DNA from: Gambelia wislizenii
Taxonomy: Eukaryota; Chordata; Lepidosauria; Squamata; Crotaphytidae
Reading direction: 5' to 3'
Assembly (NCBI GenBank): GCA_030847615.1
Contig: JAUMIR010000005.1
Span: 217,604,645-217,668,644 of the forward strand
Length of the DNA stretch: 64,000 nucleotides
Position 1 is the stretch's first letter, and every line of letters starts with the position of its first letter. Position numbers and translations under genes: made by a program. Positions 58,501-62,745 of this stretch are shown here, in pieces. The notes under the pieces are model-generated. The model saw only the letters and a list, made by a program, of their open reading frames with translations, had not been told where the DNA came from and searched no databases.

Positions 58501-60336
58501 TGGAAAGAGGAAGGAAGCTGGGACATATTAAAAGCATCTGAAAAAGTGGGACAACAGAGGATTAATCTGTTAGGAGGAGGGCTCCAAGGTTCACTCAGCC
58601 TTCCATCCTTTCGTAGGTCGGTAAAATGAGTACCCAGCTTGTGGGGGCAATAAGCTAACACACAGTGGAAACTGCTTAATGCAGTGTAGATGTGTAAATA
58701 GCTATTGCTTAAAACAGTTTGTAAGCCACTCTGATAGCCTTGTGGGTGAAGAGCAGGGTATAAATAAATAAATAAATAAACAAACAAAATTAATCAGGAC
58801 ATTGGAGGGTACGAGAATAGTGACAAATACCTGGCCTACTCTTCTCCCCATGCCTTGCCAGGAATTCCCCATTATTATTTTTTTAACAACAGCTCCCAGA
58901 ATCCCCCAGCTAGCATTGCCATTACCTATGGAATTCTCAGGGTTGTGCTTTTAAATAAAATAAAATAAAATAAAATAAAATAAAAGGATAACCTTTTCCA
59001 TGCTCTAACTGAAACCCACCATGATTTCCTCAAACCTTCCTCAAACCCTGATGGGTTGCAGCTTTTTAGTATTAATTGATAAATGATTTTCAAGTATTCC
59101 TTGAAGCAAGTGTGTAAGTTAATACCTGAGCATCTGTGGATTCTGCTAGGACTTTCGCAGCTTGTATGCATAATTGCTGATCTGCAGATATTGAGACTTC
59201 CTAAAGCTTTTGTCCAAAGAAAGAAGACAGCCTCCTAGTCAAGTAGGAGCTGGGAAGCCAGCTTGTTTTGTTTTAGGGGTTGTTCTTTTTGGTTGGTCAG
59301 CTAGTATTTATCAATTGGAATGGATGTTTTAAGCTTGGTTTTCAGGTCTGAGAGCACCAAGTATTTGTGTCCTGAAGAGGGAGTTACCTAATGCCGGGCC
59401 TGTCATGCAAGGACATAAAGAACATGTCATTTATGCACTCCATGTGGAGAATTAAGTTTAAAATAAATACTTGTTCTGATTTTATAGAACTAAGGTTCAG
59501 GATCCCAAATTGACTCAATTACTTTCTCATAGAAAGCTACTTTACAGCCAGTCAGATCTCTGGTCTGTTCAGCTCAGCACTGGTTGACTCATGGGTCAAG
59601 CAGAGGTATGTGTCTCAAATTGCCCTTTTAGGGGGAGGCACACCTCTGCTTAAACCACATCCTGCCCCTGTAGTTCTGTACTGTCAACAACTGTCTAACA
59701 GTGGCTTCTGGCTTCTTCCCCAGTCCCATCTGAAGATACCAGGGACTGAACTTGGGGTCTTCGATACATAAAGCATGCTACTAAGCTATAGGGTCCTTTC
59801 AAGCTACACAGTTATAGTGTTATGATTCCACTTTATGCCATGGATGTATCCTATGGAATCCTGGGCTTTGTAGTTTGGTGAGGCATTAGAAGAACTCTCT
59901 GGCTGGGAACTATAAAGATACCTCCCTAAACTGCAAATGGAACCATGGCTGTTAAAAGGGAATCATAGTGCTATAATTGTTTGAAAGGGACTATGGTTTG
60001 TTCTAATGTGAGAAGGAGAATTCAGTCTTGATGTTCATATTGACTCACCTTTAAACTAGGTATTTATATCTTGATGTCTCATACAAAGAAGGTCTGAGAG
60101 AGGTTTTCTCATGCTTTCAGATGTCTCATGTGAGCGATGTTGGGACAACTAATATGCCCTAAGAAATGCAGGGAGGAAGGGTCTGGATTTCATCAGCTTT
60201 GTAAAGCTCTCTTCACCTACCTTCAGCCTCTCTTTCTACAAAAAATCATGGTATTGATAATAGTTCTGCTTGCTCTGTTTTGTTTCAGAAAAAAAACCTT
60301 AAGCCAGAAGATAAGGTCTTCAAAGAGGAGCTCTGA
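22446..60336 (+). CDS. ERP27: Endoplasmic reticulum protein 27 (ERp27); seven coding exons
   Basis: The joined exons 22446-22536, 23919-24019, 29631-29768, 39659-39775, 46913-47038, 56718-56915 and 60289-60336 encode 272 residues; human ERp27 has 273. It belongs to the protein disulfide isomerase family but has only two thioredoxin-like domains (b, then b'), roughly residues 38-145 and 146-257. There is no CxxC active site, so it is not a redox enzyme. The known family role is binding unfolded proteins through b' and recruiting ERp57 (PDIA3). A hydrophobic signal peptide (about residues 1-23, ending GYA) and a C-terminal KEEL retrieval signal place it in the ER lumen. Intron phases are 1, 0, 0, 0, 0, 0. 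No stop or frameshift interrupts it although its introns span 38 kb of repeats. Assignment rests on exon-by-exon match to recalled human ERp27 and on synteny with ARHGDIB. Confidence 0.93.
22746..22963. mobile_element. Tigger-like mariner MITE
   Basis: It starts CACTTGTCCCTTCATATTCG and ends GTGGATACAGAGGGACAACT. The palindromic body contains TTTGGTTCCAGGACCCCCCA, then AAAATCCGTGAATACTCAAG. It is the same family as 26532, 46193 and 55635, and lies just after ERP27 exon 1. Confidence 0.75.
23186..23412. mobile_element. Palindromic hAT-like MITE
   Basis: Arms read CACACTATTAAATGAAAGTG at the left and TATAATAGTGTAGTGTGAAA at the right. Inner arms GCATCCTATGGATTCTGGGA and CAGGATTCCATAGGATGCAG are also complementary. 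Confidence 0.65.
23413..23918. other. Part of ERP27 intron 1, nothing recognised
   Basis: No feature is supported before the exon 2 acceptor. Confidence 0.5.
23919..24019 (+). CDS. ERP27: ERP27 coding exon 2 (residues 31-64)
   Basis: The acceptor TTCTCTAG and donor GTCTGT (weak but GT) flank an exon whose end reads VAATEAFITAAEVVVVGFFK. It corresponds to the start of the b domain, where the human protein has a similar EVAVIGFFQ. Confidence 0.9.
24116..24690. mobile_element. Non-autonomous DNA transposon with inverted ends
   Basis: GGAGATTATCAGATG at the left is matched in inverted form by CATCTGATAATCTTC at the right. It has no coding capacity and no certain target duplication. The left end lies about 100 bases downstream of ERP27 exon 2. 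Confidence 0.5.
24691..25410. other. Part of ERP27 intron 2, nothing recognised
   Basis: AT-rich; open frames here look like chance. Confidence 0.45.
25411..25575. mobile_element. 165-bp palindromic MITE
   Basis: The left arm AAGTTGCCAGAGTGAAAACT and the right arm AGTTTTCAGTCTGGCAACCC are complementary. So are the inner arms CCTTTAATGGTTGTGCAAG and ATACAACCATTAAGGG. The hairpin is nearly complete with a very short loop. Confidence 0.7.
25793..25930 (+). repeat. MITE/SINE-like family A, partial copy
   Basis: AAAGATATAGGCATGTTAGTC, then GGCTTAAGCTTTCATGGACT, then CACTTCATCAGATGCA. Other copies lie at 30110, 32733, 42621 and 46003. Confidence 0.6.
25931..26531. other. Part of ERP27 intron 2, nothing recognised
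   Basis: No supported feature. Confidence 0.45.
26532..26768. mobile_element. Tigger-like mariner MITE
   Basis: It starts CAGTCAGCCCTCTGTATCC and ends GATACCAAGGGCCCACTG followed by TA. The body contains TTTTATATAAGGGATAC and CATATAACGGGACTTG, as in the 55635 copy. Confidence 0.75.
26769..27969. other. Part of ERP27 intron 2, nothing recognised
   Basis: No supported exon or element. Confidence 0.45.
27970..28103. mobile_element. hAT-type MITE with perfect 8-bp target duplication
   Basis: CTCCAGCC occurs at 27962-27969 and again at 28104-28111. The element starts CTGTGGTTCCCAAACTTTGG and ends CCAAAGTTTGGGAAACACTG, giving about 20-bp inverted ends. The size and 8-bp duplication are typical of hAT. 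Confidence 0.9.
28271..28489 (-). repeat. tRNA-headed SINE, full length, reverse orientation
   Basis: TGTGCCTTTGAATCATTTCT, then CTAAGGTGAATCTATCGCAG, then CCCAGTGGGTTTCCATGG, then the complement of a B box in GATTCAAACCCTG and the head complement ACCACTATACCACGCTGG. Confidence 0.82.
28671..28900 (+). repeat. tRNA-headed SINE, full length
   Basis: The head is GCCAGCATGATATAATGGTT with a B box GGTTCAAATCC at about 28727. The body contains GGAAACCCACTGGGTGACC and AAGTCACACTCTCTCAG, and the end is GACTTGAAGGCACACATCA. It lies about 180 bases from an inverted copy at 28271-28489, forming an inverted pair. Confidence 0.85.
29120..29412 (+). mobile_element. L2-like LINE 3' end
   Basis: GGAATGATTTGCCGAAACAT, then AGTCTCTTCCAGCAGG, matches the last ORF2 codons (compare LWNGLP and LFQQAF in other copies). 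An AT-rich UTR follows, then CCTCGATCCATAGGGAGAGG and GGGTAAGAAACAAACAAATA. Confidence 0.6.
29631..29768 (+). CDS. ERP27: ERP27 coding exon 3 (residues 65-110)
   Basis: The acceptor is TTTCCTCAG and the donor GTAGGT, phase 0. It contains PFGISNSSKVLSHYNVTTNT and ISLFRM, close to human ERp27 (FGISTDSEVLTHYNITGNT). Confidence 0.94.
30110..30215 (+). repeat. MITE/SINE-like family A, partial copy
   Basis: GACTTAAGCTTTATTGGACTGC, then CACTTCATGAGATGCATGGA. Confidence 0.5.
30350..30482. repeat. Palindromic hAT-like MITE remnant
   Basis: GGATGGGAATCACACAGTCC at the left is matched in inverted form by GGCTGGAATGTTTCTCATCC at the right. Diverged. Confidence 0.45.
30614..31045 (-). mobile_element. 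CR1 LINE 3' end with ORF2 C-terminus
   Basis: On the minus strand a frame of 95 residues contains ERLRELGMFSLEKRRLRGDM and MFKYLKG, the conserved CR1 C-terminal block. The complementary 3' end carries ATCATAGAATCATACAGTTG. It is 5' truncated and lies in ERP27 intron 3. Confidence 0.88.
31046..32732. other. Part of ERP27 intron 3, nothing recognised
   Basis: No supported feature. Confidence 0.45.
32733..32890 (+). repeat. MITE/SINE-like family A copy
   Basis: AACAGTCTAATGGTGTCTTA, a short A-run, then AAGCTTTCATGGACTACAGC and CACTTCATCAGTTGCATGA. Confidence 0.6.
32908..33385 (-). mobile_element. CR1 LINE 3' end
   Basis: ATCCTAGAATCATAGAGTTG, then CCATCCAGAGAAGGAGACC-like sequence, then GTCACCTCTCAGTCTTCTC and CTTCTCTGAGCCTGCTCCAA. 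This is the complement of the CR1 C-terminal block and 3' UTR. It is more diverged than the 30614 copy and its frame is broken. Confidence 0.8.
33386..37885. other. Part of ERP27 intron 3, mostly unrecognised
   Basis: 4.5 kb. Two short palindromic hAT-like remnants are likely at 33752-33872 (TGGGAGCTGCAGCCCAGCAACATTTG) and 37090-37222 (GGGAGCTGAAGTCCAACC). A T-run lies near 36245. No exon was found. Confidence 0.45.
37886..38271. mobile_element. Tigger2-like mariner MITE, 386 bp
   Basis: TA flanks both ends (37884-37885 and 38272-38273). It starts CAGTCAGACGTCCATATTTG and ends TGTGGAGGGACAACTG. An inner inverted pair, GCCATTTTTAATAGGGACT and AGTCCCTATTAAAAATGGC, lies at about 37972-38050. 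Confidence 0.85.
38566..38782 (+). repeat. 5S-rRNA-headed SINE
   Basis: The head ATCTGATCTTGGAAATTAAGC, then GTTAGTACTTGGAAAGGAGA, then GGATACCAGATG, follows the internal promoter region and 3' half of 5S rRNA. The body GAAGGCAATGGCAAATCTCC, CTTGCCAAAGAAAA, AAGGCACATAACAACAACAA is the same as in the tRNA-headed SINE family. It is a chimeric retroposon, not a 5S gene. Confidence 0.85.
39310..39500 (+). repeat. tRNA-derived SINE, diverged
   Basis: AGCCTAACCTACTTCACAAG, then TTATCATGAGGATAAAAGG, then GCCACCTTGAGTTCATTGG and GTGGAATATAAATGATGATG. It resembles 4454-4690. It ends about 160 bases before the exon 4 acceptor. Confidence 0.55.
39659..39775 (+). CDS. ERP27: ERP27 coding exon 4 (residues 111-149)
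   Basis: The acceptor is TGCTTCAG and the donor GTAACA. It encodes VDNKRQDLEIEDTEGLDANK and LSRFVRVNELRWVTEYNPM. The WVTEYNP segment marks the linker entering the b' domain. Confidence 0.95.
39889..40558. mobile_element. Mariner-type palindromic element, about 670 bp
   Basis: CACTCATGTATAAGTC at the left is matched in inverted form by GACTTATACATGAGTA at the right. Internal blocks are also inverted: CCCTTCTCTAAATAGAGTGG at 40015 against CCACTCTATTCAGAGAAGG near 40258, with a further copy at 40340. It starts about 110 bases after ERP27 exon 4. Confidence 0.7.
40903..41130. mobile_element. Palindromic hAT-like MITE
   Basis: CTGCAGAAATACAGCAGTTTG at the left and CAAACTGCTGTATTTCTGC at the right are perfectly complementary, followed inward by TGACACCACTTTAACCACC and its inverse. 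CTGTG flanks both sides. Confidence 0.8.
41521..42120. other. Poly-T followed by unexplained GC-richer unique-looking stretch
   Basis: A run of about 19 T (41521-41539) could be the antisense poly-A tail of a retrocopy whose body is 41540-42120 on the minus strand. I recognise no protein in it. Purine-rich GGAAGTGGGGGGAAGAG near 41890 and a short G-run occur. Frames here (up to 179 codons) have no known match. Confidence 0.35.
42290..42325 (-). repeat. Short fragment of transposon family E
   Basis: CTTCCCAACATTTCACAGATG, then AAAACTGG, matches the GTATG end of family E (see 49475 and 58202). Confidence 0.5.
42831..43620 (+). mobile_element. Nest level 3: L2-like LINE 3' end with 15-bp target duplication
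   Basis: TTCTCTGACAGAGAG at 42816-42830 recurs as TTCTCTGACAAAGAG at 43621-43635. Between them lies an L2 3' end encoding RLATVTQRTFSTIAP, then the block ending GGCCTGCTGGAG and LFWQAFPD-like codons. The tail has GATACAAATAAA and (CTT)n at 43580-43620. The long target duplication fits target-primed reverse transcription. Confidence 0.85.
42911..43251. mobile_element. Nest level 4: 341-bp near-perfect palindromic element
   Basis: It starts GGACATTTTCAGACACG and ends CGTGTCTGAAAATGTCC. Both arms are about 165 bases and meet at TTATTCACGGAAGTTCTCCG near 43080. CCA flanks both sides (42908-42910 and 43252-43254), and removing the element restores a continuous L2 sequence (GCTCCCAGACTGTGGAATGG). 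The arms are unusually CpG- and GC-rich, including GCGGCCGC. No coding capacity is supported. Confidence 0.88.
44128..45425. mobile_element. Non-autonomous DNA transposon, about 1.3 kb, short inverted ends
   Basis: GACGCCGATTACACGAC at the left is matched in inverted form by TCGTGTAAACGGCACC at the right. The interior has duplicated blocks: GGTGAACGGGGAGACCGAG near 44650 and GGCGAACGGGGAGCCCCAAG near 45053, and AGAGAATCTATTTAAAGG against AGAGAATCCATTTAAAAAC. No transposase frame is seen, and the open frames inside look fortuitous. Confidence 0.55.
46003..46165. mobile_element. Family A palindrome, complete copy
   Basis: GGAATCCAGTAGTACCGTTG at the left is matched in inverted form by AAAAGTGCTACTGGATTCC at the right. 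The inner part contains CATTTCATCAGATGCATGAA and CCCATGAAAGCTTATGCTA. It shows family A to be an inverted-repeat element rather than a SINE with a separate tail. Confidence 0.65.
46193..46399. mobile_element. Tigger-like mariner MITE
   Basis: TA flanks both ends (46191-46192 and 46400-46401). It contains CCCTTGGTATCCACTGGGG, AGGACCCCCTGCGGATAC and TTGAATCTGTGGATAAAG. Confidence 0.78.
46913..47038 (+). CDS. ERP27: ERP27 coding exon 5 (residues 150-191)
   Basis: The acceptor is CTTCTGCAG and the donor GTAAGT. It encodes TAVGLFESVIETHLLLFTNK and REAAILFQGK, the first half of b'. Confidence 0.95.
47039..48727. other. Part of ERP27 intron 5, nothing recognised
   Basis: No supported element. A G-run occurs near 47806. 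Confidence 0.45.
48728..49400 (-). mobile_element. L2-like LINE, ORF2 C-terminal part and 3' UTR
   Basis: On the minus strand, codons within 49400-48918 include LQLVQRAAARLLTEACYRDH, LHWLPICFRAQFKVLVMTSK and AFSVAAPRLWNSLPREV, a textbook L2-group C-terminus ending LFQQAF. The 3' UTR runs to TATTATTATTATCTTTATTT at 48728, the triplet tail in reverse. The frame is largely open over about 160 codons, so this copy is relatively young, but it is 5' truncated. Confidence 0.85.
49475..50209 (-). mobile_element. DNA transposon family E, split by a hAT MITE
   Basis: It starts CATACCCTCCAAC and ends GTTGGAGAGTATG. AACTGC flanks both sides (49469-49474 and 50210-50215). It contains CCATCTTGACCACACTC and CAAACTGAGTTCAAAGTGCA, shared with 58202-58813 in opposite orientation. 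Without the insertion it is about 370 bases and codes for nothing recognisable. Confidence 0.75.
49713..50068. mobile_element. hAT-type MITE with perfect 8-bp target duplication
   Basis: GCCTCAGA occurs at 49705-49712 and 50069-50076. The element starts CAGGGCCGGTTTAA and ends TTAAACCGGTCCTG. It contains the repeated motif GGCAGGGGGCCCC/GCAGGGGGCCCC. It is inserted inside transposon E. Confidence 0.92.
50734..50863 (+). repeat. DIRS left inverted terminal repeat
   Basis: TTTTCCTGCTGTCTGGGGAG, GGAGTCTTGCTCCTCCC, then ACATCAACCAATCGTTTCC and GTGGGAGAGCTAGC correspond in order to the complement of the right end. Identity is roughly 80% by eye. Confidence 0.8.
50980..52346 (+). pseudogene. DIRS gag-like ORF remnant
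   Basis: The block at 51636-51989 encodes KLEAFLHRSHEASTLAIQAA and VFMADASLDFVQFASRVMVA. This resembles DIRS gag, where a DFVADAALDAVRFASR-like segment is usual. A frameshift follows near 51990, and continuing codons read WNADTKSKANLE and SKLFGDILVK. The C-terminal part (to 52346) is rich in Arg, Gln and Ser (RPQLRQQDFRPFR, RPQSRQQQSLG), which suits nucleic-acid binding. The upstream part from 50980 is less certain. Confidence 0.6.
52410..53130 (+). pseudogene. DIRS reverse transcriptase remnant
   Basis: Frames 52410-52655 and 52541-53077 overlap, implying a frameshift near 52600. The main part contains ILNPERVNKFVMKRKFHIET, LTSLNCHEAFLHIPVHPAYR, CRALPFGLLASAWVFIKVLD and the YLDD catalytic box. 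In active DIRS and gypsy-like enzymes the second motif is LDLKDAY/FLHIP; here the catalytic Asp appears as Asn (LNCHEAF), so this copy would be inactive even without the frameshift. A TGA ends the frame at 53075-53077. Confidence 0.82.
53131..53640 (+). pseudogene. DIRS RNase H remnant
   Basis: Scattered frames give WWLSGALQVGI, then VIVTTDASLRG (the RNase H start with its Asp), then a stretch ending in VLIQTNK. Several in-frame stops are present (for example a TAG just after the TDASLRG motif). Confidence 0.6.
53641..54095 (+). pseudogene. DIRS spacer domain between RNase H and recombinase
   Basis: In alternating frames: VNLFASQ, ENHKLPQYMLRFW, FDALMISWPKMLCYTFPLVA, LLARVLRKIKLEKAEVVIVP. 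This is the segment conserved across DIRS and gypsy-like elements (LFA...LP...DAL...WP...YAFPP...RVL.K). Two or more frameshifts occur. Confidence 0.6.
54096..55145 (+). pseudogene. DIRS tyrosine recombinase remnant
   Basis: Begins around LLNQRGLLHPDQGWLWLHAW and continues through broken frames to DICKAAT near 55016 and AFGRWVLQKM near 55105. The position before the right terminal structure, and similarity of that last part to 2-136, identify it. The catalytic tyrosine region is disrupted (VLYTTL followed by a stop). Confidence 0.6.
55250..55576. repeat. DIRS internal complementary region and right inverted terminal repeat
   Basis: GAAGGTTCCTTTTCTGCAGT followed by GTGAGGAGGGAATCCTT (55256-55293) is matched in inverted form by AAGGATTCCCTCCCCACAAC then ACAGAAAAGGAACCTTC (55531-55570). 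The stretch 55432-55576 is the terminal repeat proper. Confidence 0.85.
55635..55862. mobile_element. Tigger-like mariner MITE, 228 bp, intact ends
   Basis: TA at 55633-55634 and 55863-55864. It starts CAGTTGTCCCTCCATATTC and ends GAATATGAAGGGACAACTG. It is almost fully palindromic around AAAATATTCTTAAAAAAAAA. It inserted about 60 bases beyond the DIRS right end and is the best-preserved copy of the family. Confidence 0.92.
56080..56385 (+). mobile_element. Two LINE 3' tails
   Basis: TGTACCCCGCCTTGGGGATA, then AGCGGGTAAG followed by ATTATT repeats (to about 56218), is one tail. TGTCTTAGGTCGTGTACC, then AAAAAATGGGATATAAATAT (to about 56383), is a second, more diverged tail. Confidence 0.5.
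56718..56915 (+). CDS. ERP27: ERP27 coding exon 6 (residues 192-257)
   Basis: The acceptor is CTTGCAG and the donor GTGAGC. It contains VLFILVDI, KKSQLPALAAY, the acidic loop DEEQD (residues 228-232) and VKDFCNGFLQKLQ. The acidic loop aligns with the PDIA3-binding segment of human ERp27 (DDEWD as I recall it). Confidence 0.95.
57249..57446. mobile_element. Tigger-like mariner MITE, diverged
   Basis: TA flanks (57247-57248, 57447-57448). GGTCGATCCCTGTATCTGTG at the left is roughly matched in inverted form by CAGATCTGTGGCTATGTGGG at the right. Confidence 0.6.
57449..58201. other. Part of ERP27 intron 6, nothing recognised
   Basis: No supported feature. Confidence 0.45.
58202..58813 (+). mobile_element. 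DNA transposon family E, split by a SINE
   Basis: It starts CATACTCTCCAGC and ends CATTGGAGGGTACG. It contains GAGTGTGGTCAAGATGGC and GCAAACTACTTTTGCATTTTG, the complement of the copy at 49475-50209. A Sauria SINE interrupts it, with ATTAATC on both sides of the SINE (58560-58566 and about 58789-58795). Confidence 0.75.
58577..58787 (+). repeat. Sauria-type SINE, 5'-truncated, with (AAAT)n tail
   Basis: GGGCTCCAAGGTTCACTCAG, then TCGGTAAAATGAGTACCCAG, then TGTAAGCCACTCTGATAGCC and GGGTATAAATAAATAAATAA. It lacks the tRNA head of 21175-21435. Confidence 0.82.
58953..58985 (+). repeat. (AAATA)n microsatellite
   Basis: Six or seven AAATA units. Confidence 0.9.
59530..59792 (-). repeat. tRNA-derived SINE, reverse orientation, diverged
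   Basis: CCAGGGACTGAACTTGGGG (complement of a B box) and CATAAAGCATGCTACTAAGC (complement of the A-box head), preceded by body sequence TGGTTGACTCATGGG. The head is the type seen at 18455. Confidence 0.5.
59805..60000. mobile_element. Palindromic hAT-like MITE
   Basis: TACACAGTTATAGTGTTATGATTCC at the left and GGAATCATAGTGCTATAATTG at the right are complementary. The inner arms contain TATGGAATCCTGGGCTTTG. It ends about 290 bases before ERP27 exon 7. Confidence 0.65.
60289..60336 (+). CDS. ERP27: ERP27 coding exon 7 (residues 258-272 and stop)
   Basis: The acceptor TTTGTTTCAG is followed by a 15-codon tail, KKNLKPEDKVFKEEL, and TGA at 60334-60336. KEEL is an accepted variant of the KDEL retrieval signal; human ERp27 ends in KVEL. 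No canonical AATAAA is visible in the following 400 bases. A variant such as ATAAAT near 60497 may serve. Confidence 0.9.
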   Translation, partial: KKNLKPEDKVFKEEL

Positions 60337-60782
60337 CTCAATTCCAAGTTGACAAGAACAACACGAGTCTGCTGCATGTTGCTCTTGCTTTTGATGGGAA
60401 AATAATTTCAACTGCAATTCAATAGCCTGGTGATCTTGACAAACCAGAAACATGGCAGGCTATGTCAACTGAGTGGAGTACAAGTTTATACCTGTCATAA
60501 ATCTTTCTGTTTAAAAACCCATTTTACCAATTTCATATTTTTGTTTTGTTTTGTTTTTATTACATCAGGATCTTCCTTTACATTGTCACCATAAAAATTA
60601 ATATAACAATACAATTGAGTTAACAATAACCATAATAGGAATTGTTATTAATCGTAACAGTTTGATTATTTGCACATCTTACAGTATTTAGTTAATTTGT
60701 ATCATTAATATTAATTCCATTTATACCTCACTTCCCAACTAGTTCCACTTTCTCCCATCTTTCACCTCCTTCTTCCACTACT

Positions 60783-60813
<31 letters not shown>

Positions 60814-61507
60814 CTCCTTGCCCTCCCTTCTAATCAGCCTTCGCCACTTTCTCTAACCTTCCCACATACTCAACTTTTTAATCCTTCCCCTTTCTATCCT
60901 CCATTAACTCCCTTTGACCCACCACCCGTCTGAGTTGCTTATCCTTTGTTCCTCTTCATCTCCTCCATTTATCCTATTATTTCTAGTATTTTTCTTATTT
61001 TCTTTCATTTTCCACCATTTATATTTTCCTTTGTTATTTATTGTTATTATACACACACGCACACCCCATTTCCCCAATTTCATATTTTTGGCTTTGTTCT
61101 TCATTCATTAGGACTTGAACTGTATTGGAAATTATTTATTTTATTTTATTGAATTTATATCCTGCCCTTCACCCAAGATGGGAAATGATGGGGCATAAGC
61201 CAGGAGGGATATGGTAGTACTGTAGTCTTGTTGGACTGCTTGCTAGACAACTGGAAATTGAAAGCATTGGCTGTTGTGCAGCTGGACATGTGTCAGTCAA
61301 GTAACCTTCAATCATTGGAAATCCATGGCATAGTAAAGCAAGTGCTGCAACCTGCTTCTCTCTGCCTGGGCTTTTCCTGGCATGCTCTCACCTGGGTTCT
61401 CAGTCTACTTTCTCCAGCTGGTGACGTCCTGGGCACAGTAAAACCCAGATGCAGCCACTAGGTGCTGGCTGGAGAAGAGTCCTTCTCTAGTGGATACCTC
61501 AATAATA
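60337..61507. other. ERP27 3' UTR and downstream flank, T/C-rich
   Basis: The 3' UTR must begin at 60337, but its end is not marked by AATAAA. From about 60540 the sequence is pyrimidine-rich on +, including (TTTC)n at 60782-60813, and carries no exon. Confidence 0.55.
60782..60813 (+). repeat. (TTTC)n microsatellite
   Basis: About eight TTTC units within a longer pyrimidine tract. Confidence 0.9.
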
Positions 61508-61803
61508 CAGTATGACTCACGTATCAGTGGGACCGGTACCCACAGTTTCACTTACCCGTGTCTGAAAAAATTATCTCTCCAGGCATGTTTTTTATGTCCT
61601 CCAGCATGACTATATGGTATGCTTCTGCCAGAAGCTGACTATAGAGTCATGCTGAAGAAATTAGAAAATGCGTAGAGAGATGTTCTCTCCAGTATACTTA
61701 GTCCAGAAGTTGTTCATTTCAGTAGGGTTCACTATCATCCATGGTTTTATGTTTCCACGGTAAATCCAGGAACCTTCCTTCTGCAGATATGGGGGTTGTA
61801 CTG
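61508..61803. mobile_element. Mariner/Tigger-like MITE, 296 bp
   Basis: TA flanks (61506-61507, 61804-61805). CAGTATGACTCACGTATCAG at the left is partly matched in inverted form by ATATGGGGGTTGTACTG at the right. The interior has AGCATGACTATATGGTATGC against TATAGAGTCATGCTG. Confidence 0.65.
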
Positions 61804-62093
61804 TACTGATGATATCAGAGAGTGAGGTTGGCTGGGAAGAGTCCCTGTTCCCTTGCACAATCCAAGGGACAATCCAGCCCCCAGGGTCTTCCAGTTCCAT
61901 ACTATTGACTGAATGCTTTTAGATTAGGGCCTTGGTAACTAGATTAATGTTGCATTAACATTCTTTCAATGTATGTGCCTGTCCTTGAAGATGTCCTAAG
62001 TGACTTCCAGTATTTAGTTTGGACAAAGGAGTCATAGCCTTTCCCATCCTTGTCATTGTCCTGCCCTTCCTTTTCAAGTCAGAGCCATTACTC

Positions 62094-62745
62094 TTTAACA
62101 TAAGAAAGTTGATTTTGTGCTTTCTCCTTTATGGGTCTGAAACATGGGTCACCTATTGCCACCACTTACAACTCCTCGAACGCTTTCATCAGCGCTGTAT
62201 ATGCACAATCCTAAATATACACTGGACTGACTATGTGACAAATGTTGCTGTCCTTGAGCAAGCAGGGATTACCAGCATCGAGGCCATGATATGGAGAACA
62301 CAGCTGCGCTGGGCAGGGCATGTTTCTAAGATGGAGGACCATCGTCTCCCAAAAATAGTACTCTACGGTAAACTCACCATGGGCCAGTGTAAGAGGGGTG
62401 CTCCAAAAAAGAGATACAAGGACTCCCTGAAACAACATCTCAGGCTCAGCCAAATTGATCACCAACAATGGTCCATCATAGCCTCACGTCGGGAGGCATG
62501 GAGACGCACTATCCACAATGCTGCAGCCGTCTTTGAGAACTCATGCTGGACAAGTCTTGAAGAGAAACAACAACACAGAAAGAATCACAACCCAGAAACA
62601 TCACCCAAGGAGACCTTCTGCTGTGCTTTCTGCAACCAGACTTGTTTATTTCGGATTGGCCTTTTTAGTCATCAGTGCGCTTACAGAAAGCGCGGGATGA
62701 GTCCTTCCTGAATCTTCGCTTGCAAAGAAAAGCCAGAGAGAGAGG
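62094..62745 (+). mobile_element. Non-LTR retrotransposon (LINE), ORF2 C-terminal part
   Basis: An open frame to the stop at 62709-62711 encodes LLYGSETWVTYCHHLQLLER, TSIEAMIWRTQLRWAGHVSK, KKRYKDSLKQHL and a final zinc-finger-like CAFCNQTCLFRIGLFSHQC. This is the conserved region after the RT domain in a LINE group with a C-terminal finger. The second finger histidine appears replaced (HQCAY where an HxxxH is usual). The 5' part is missing. The similar copy at 2035-2432 is in the opposite orientation. Confidence 0.82.
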
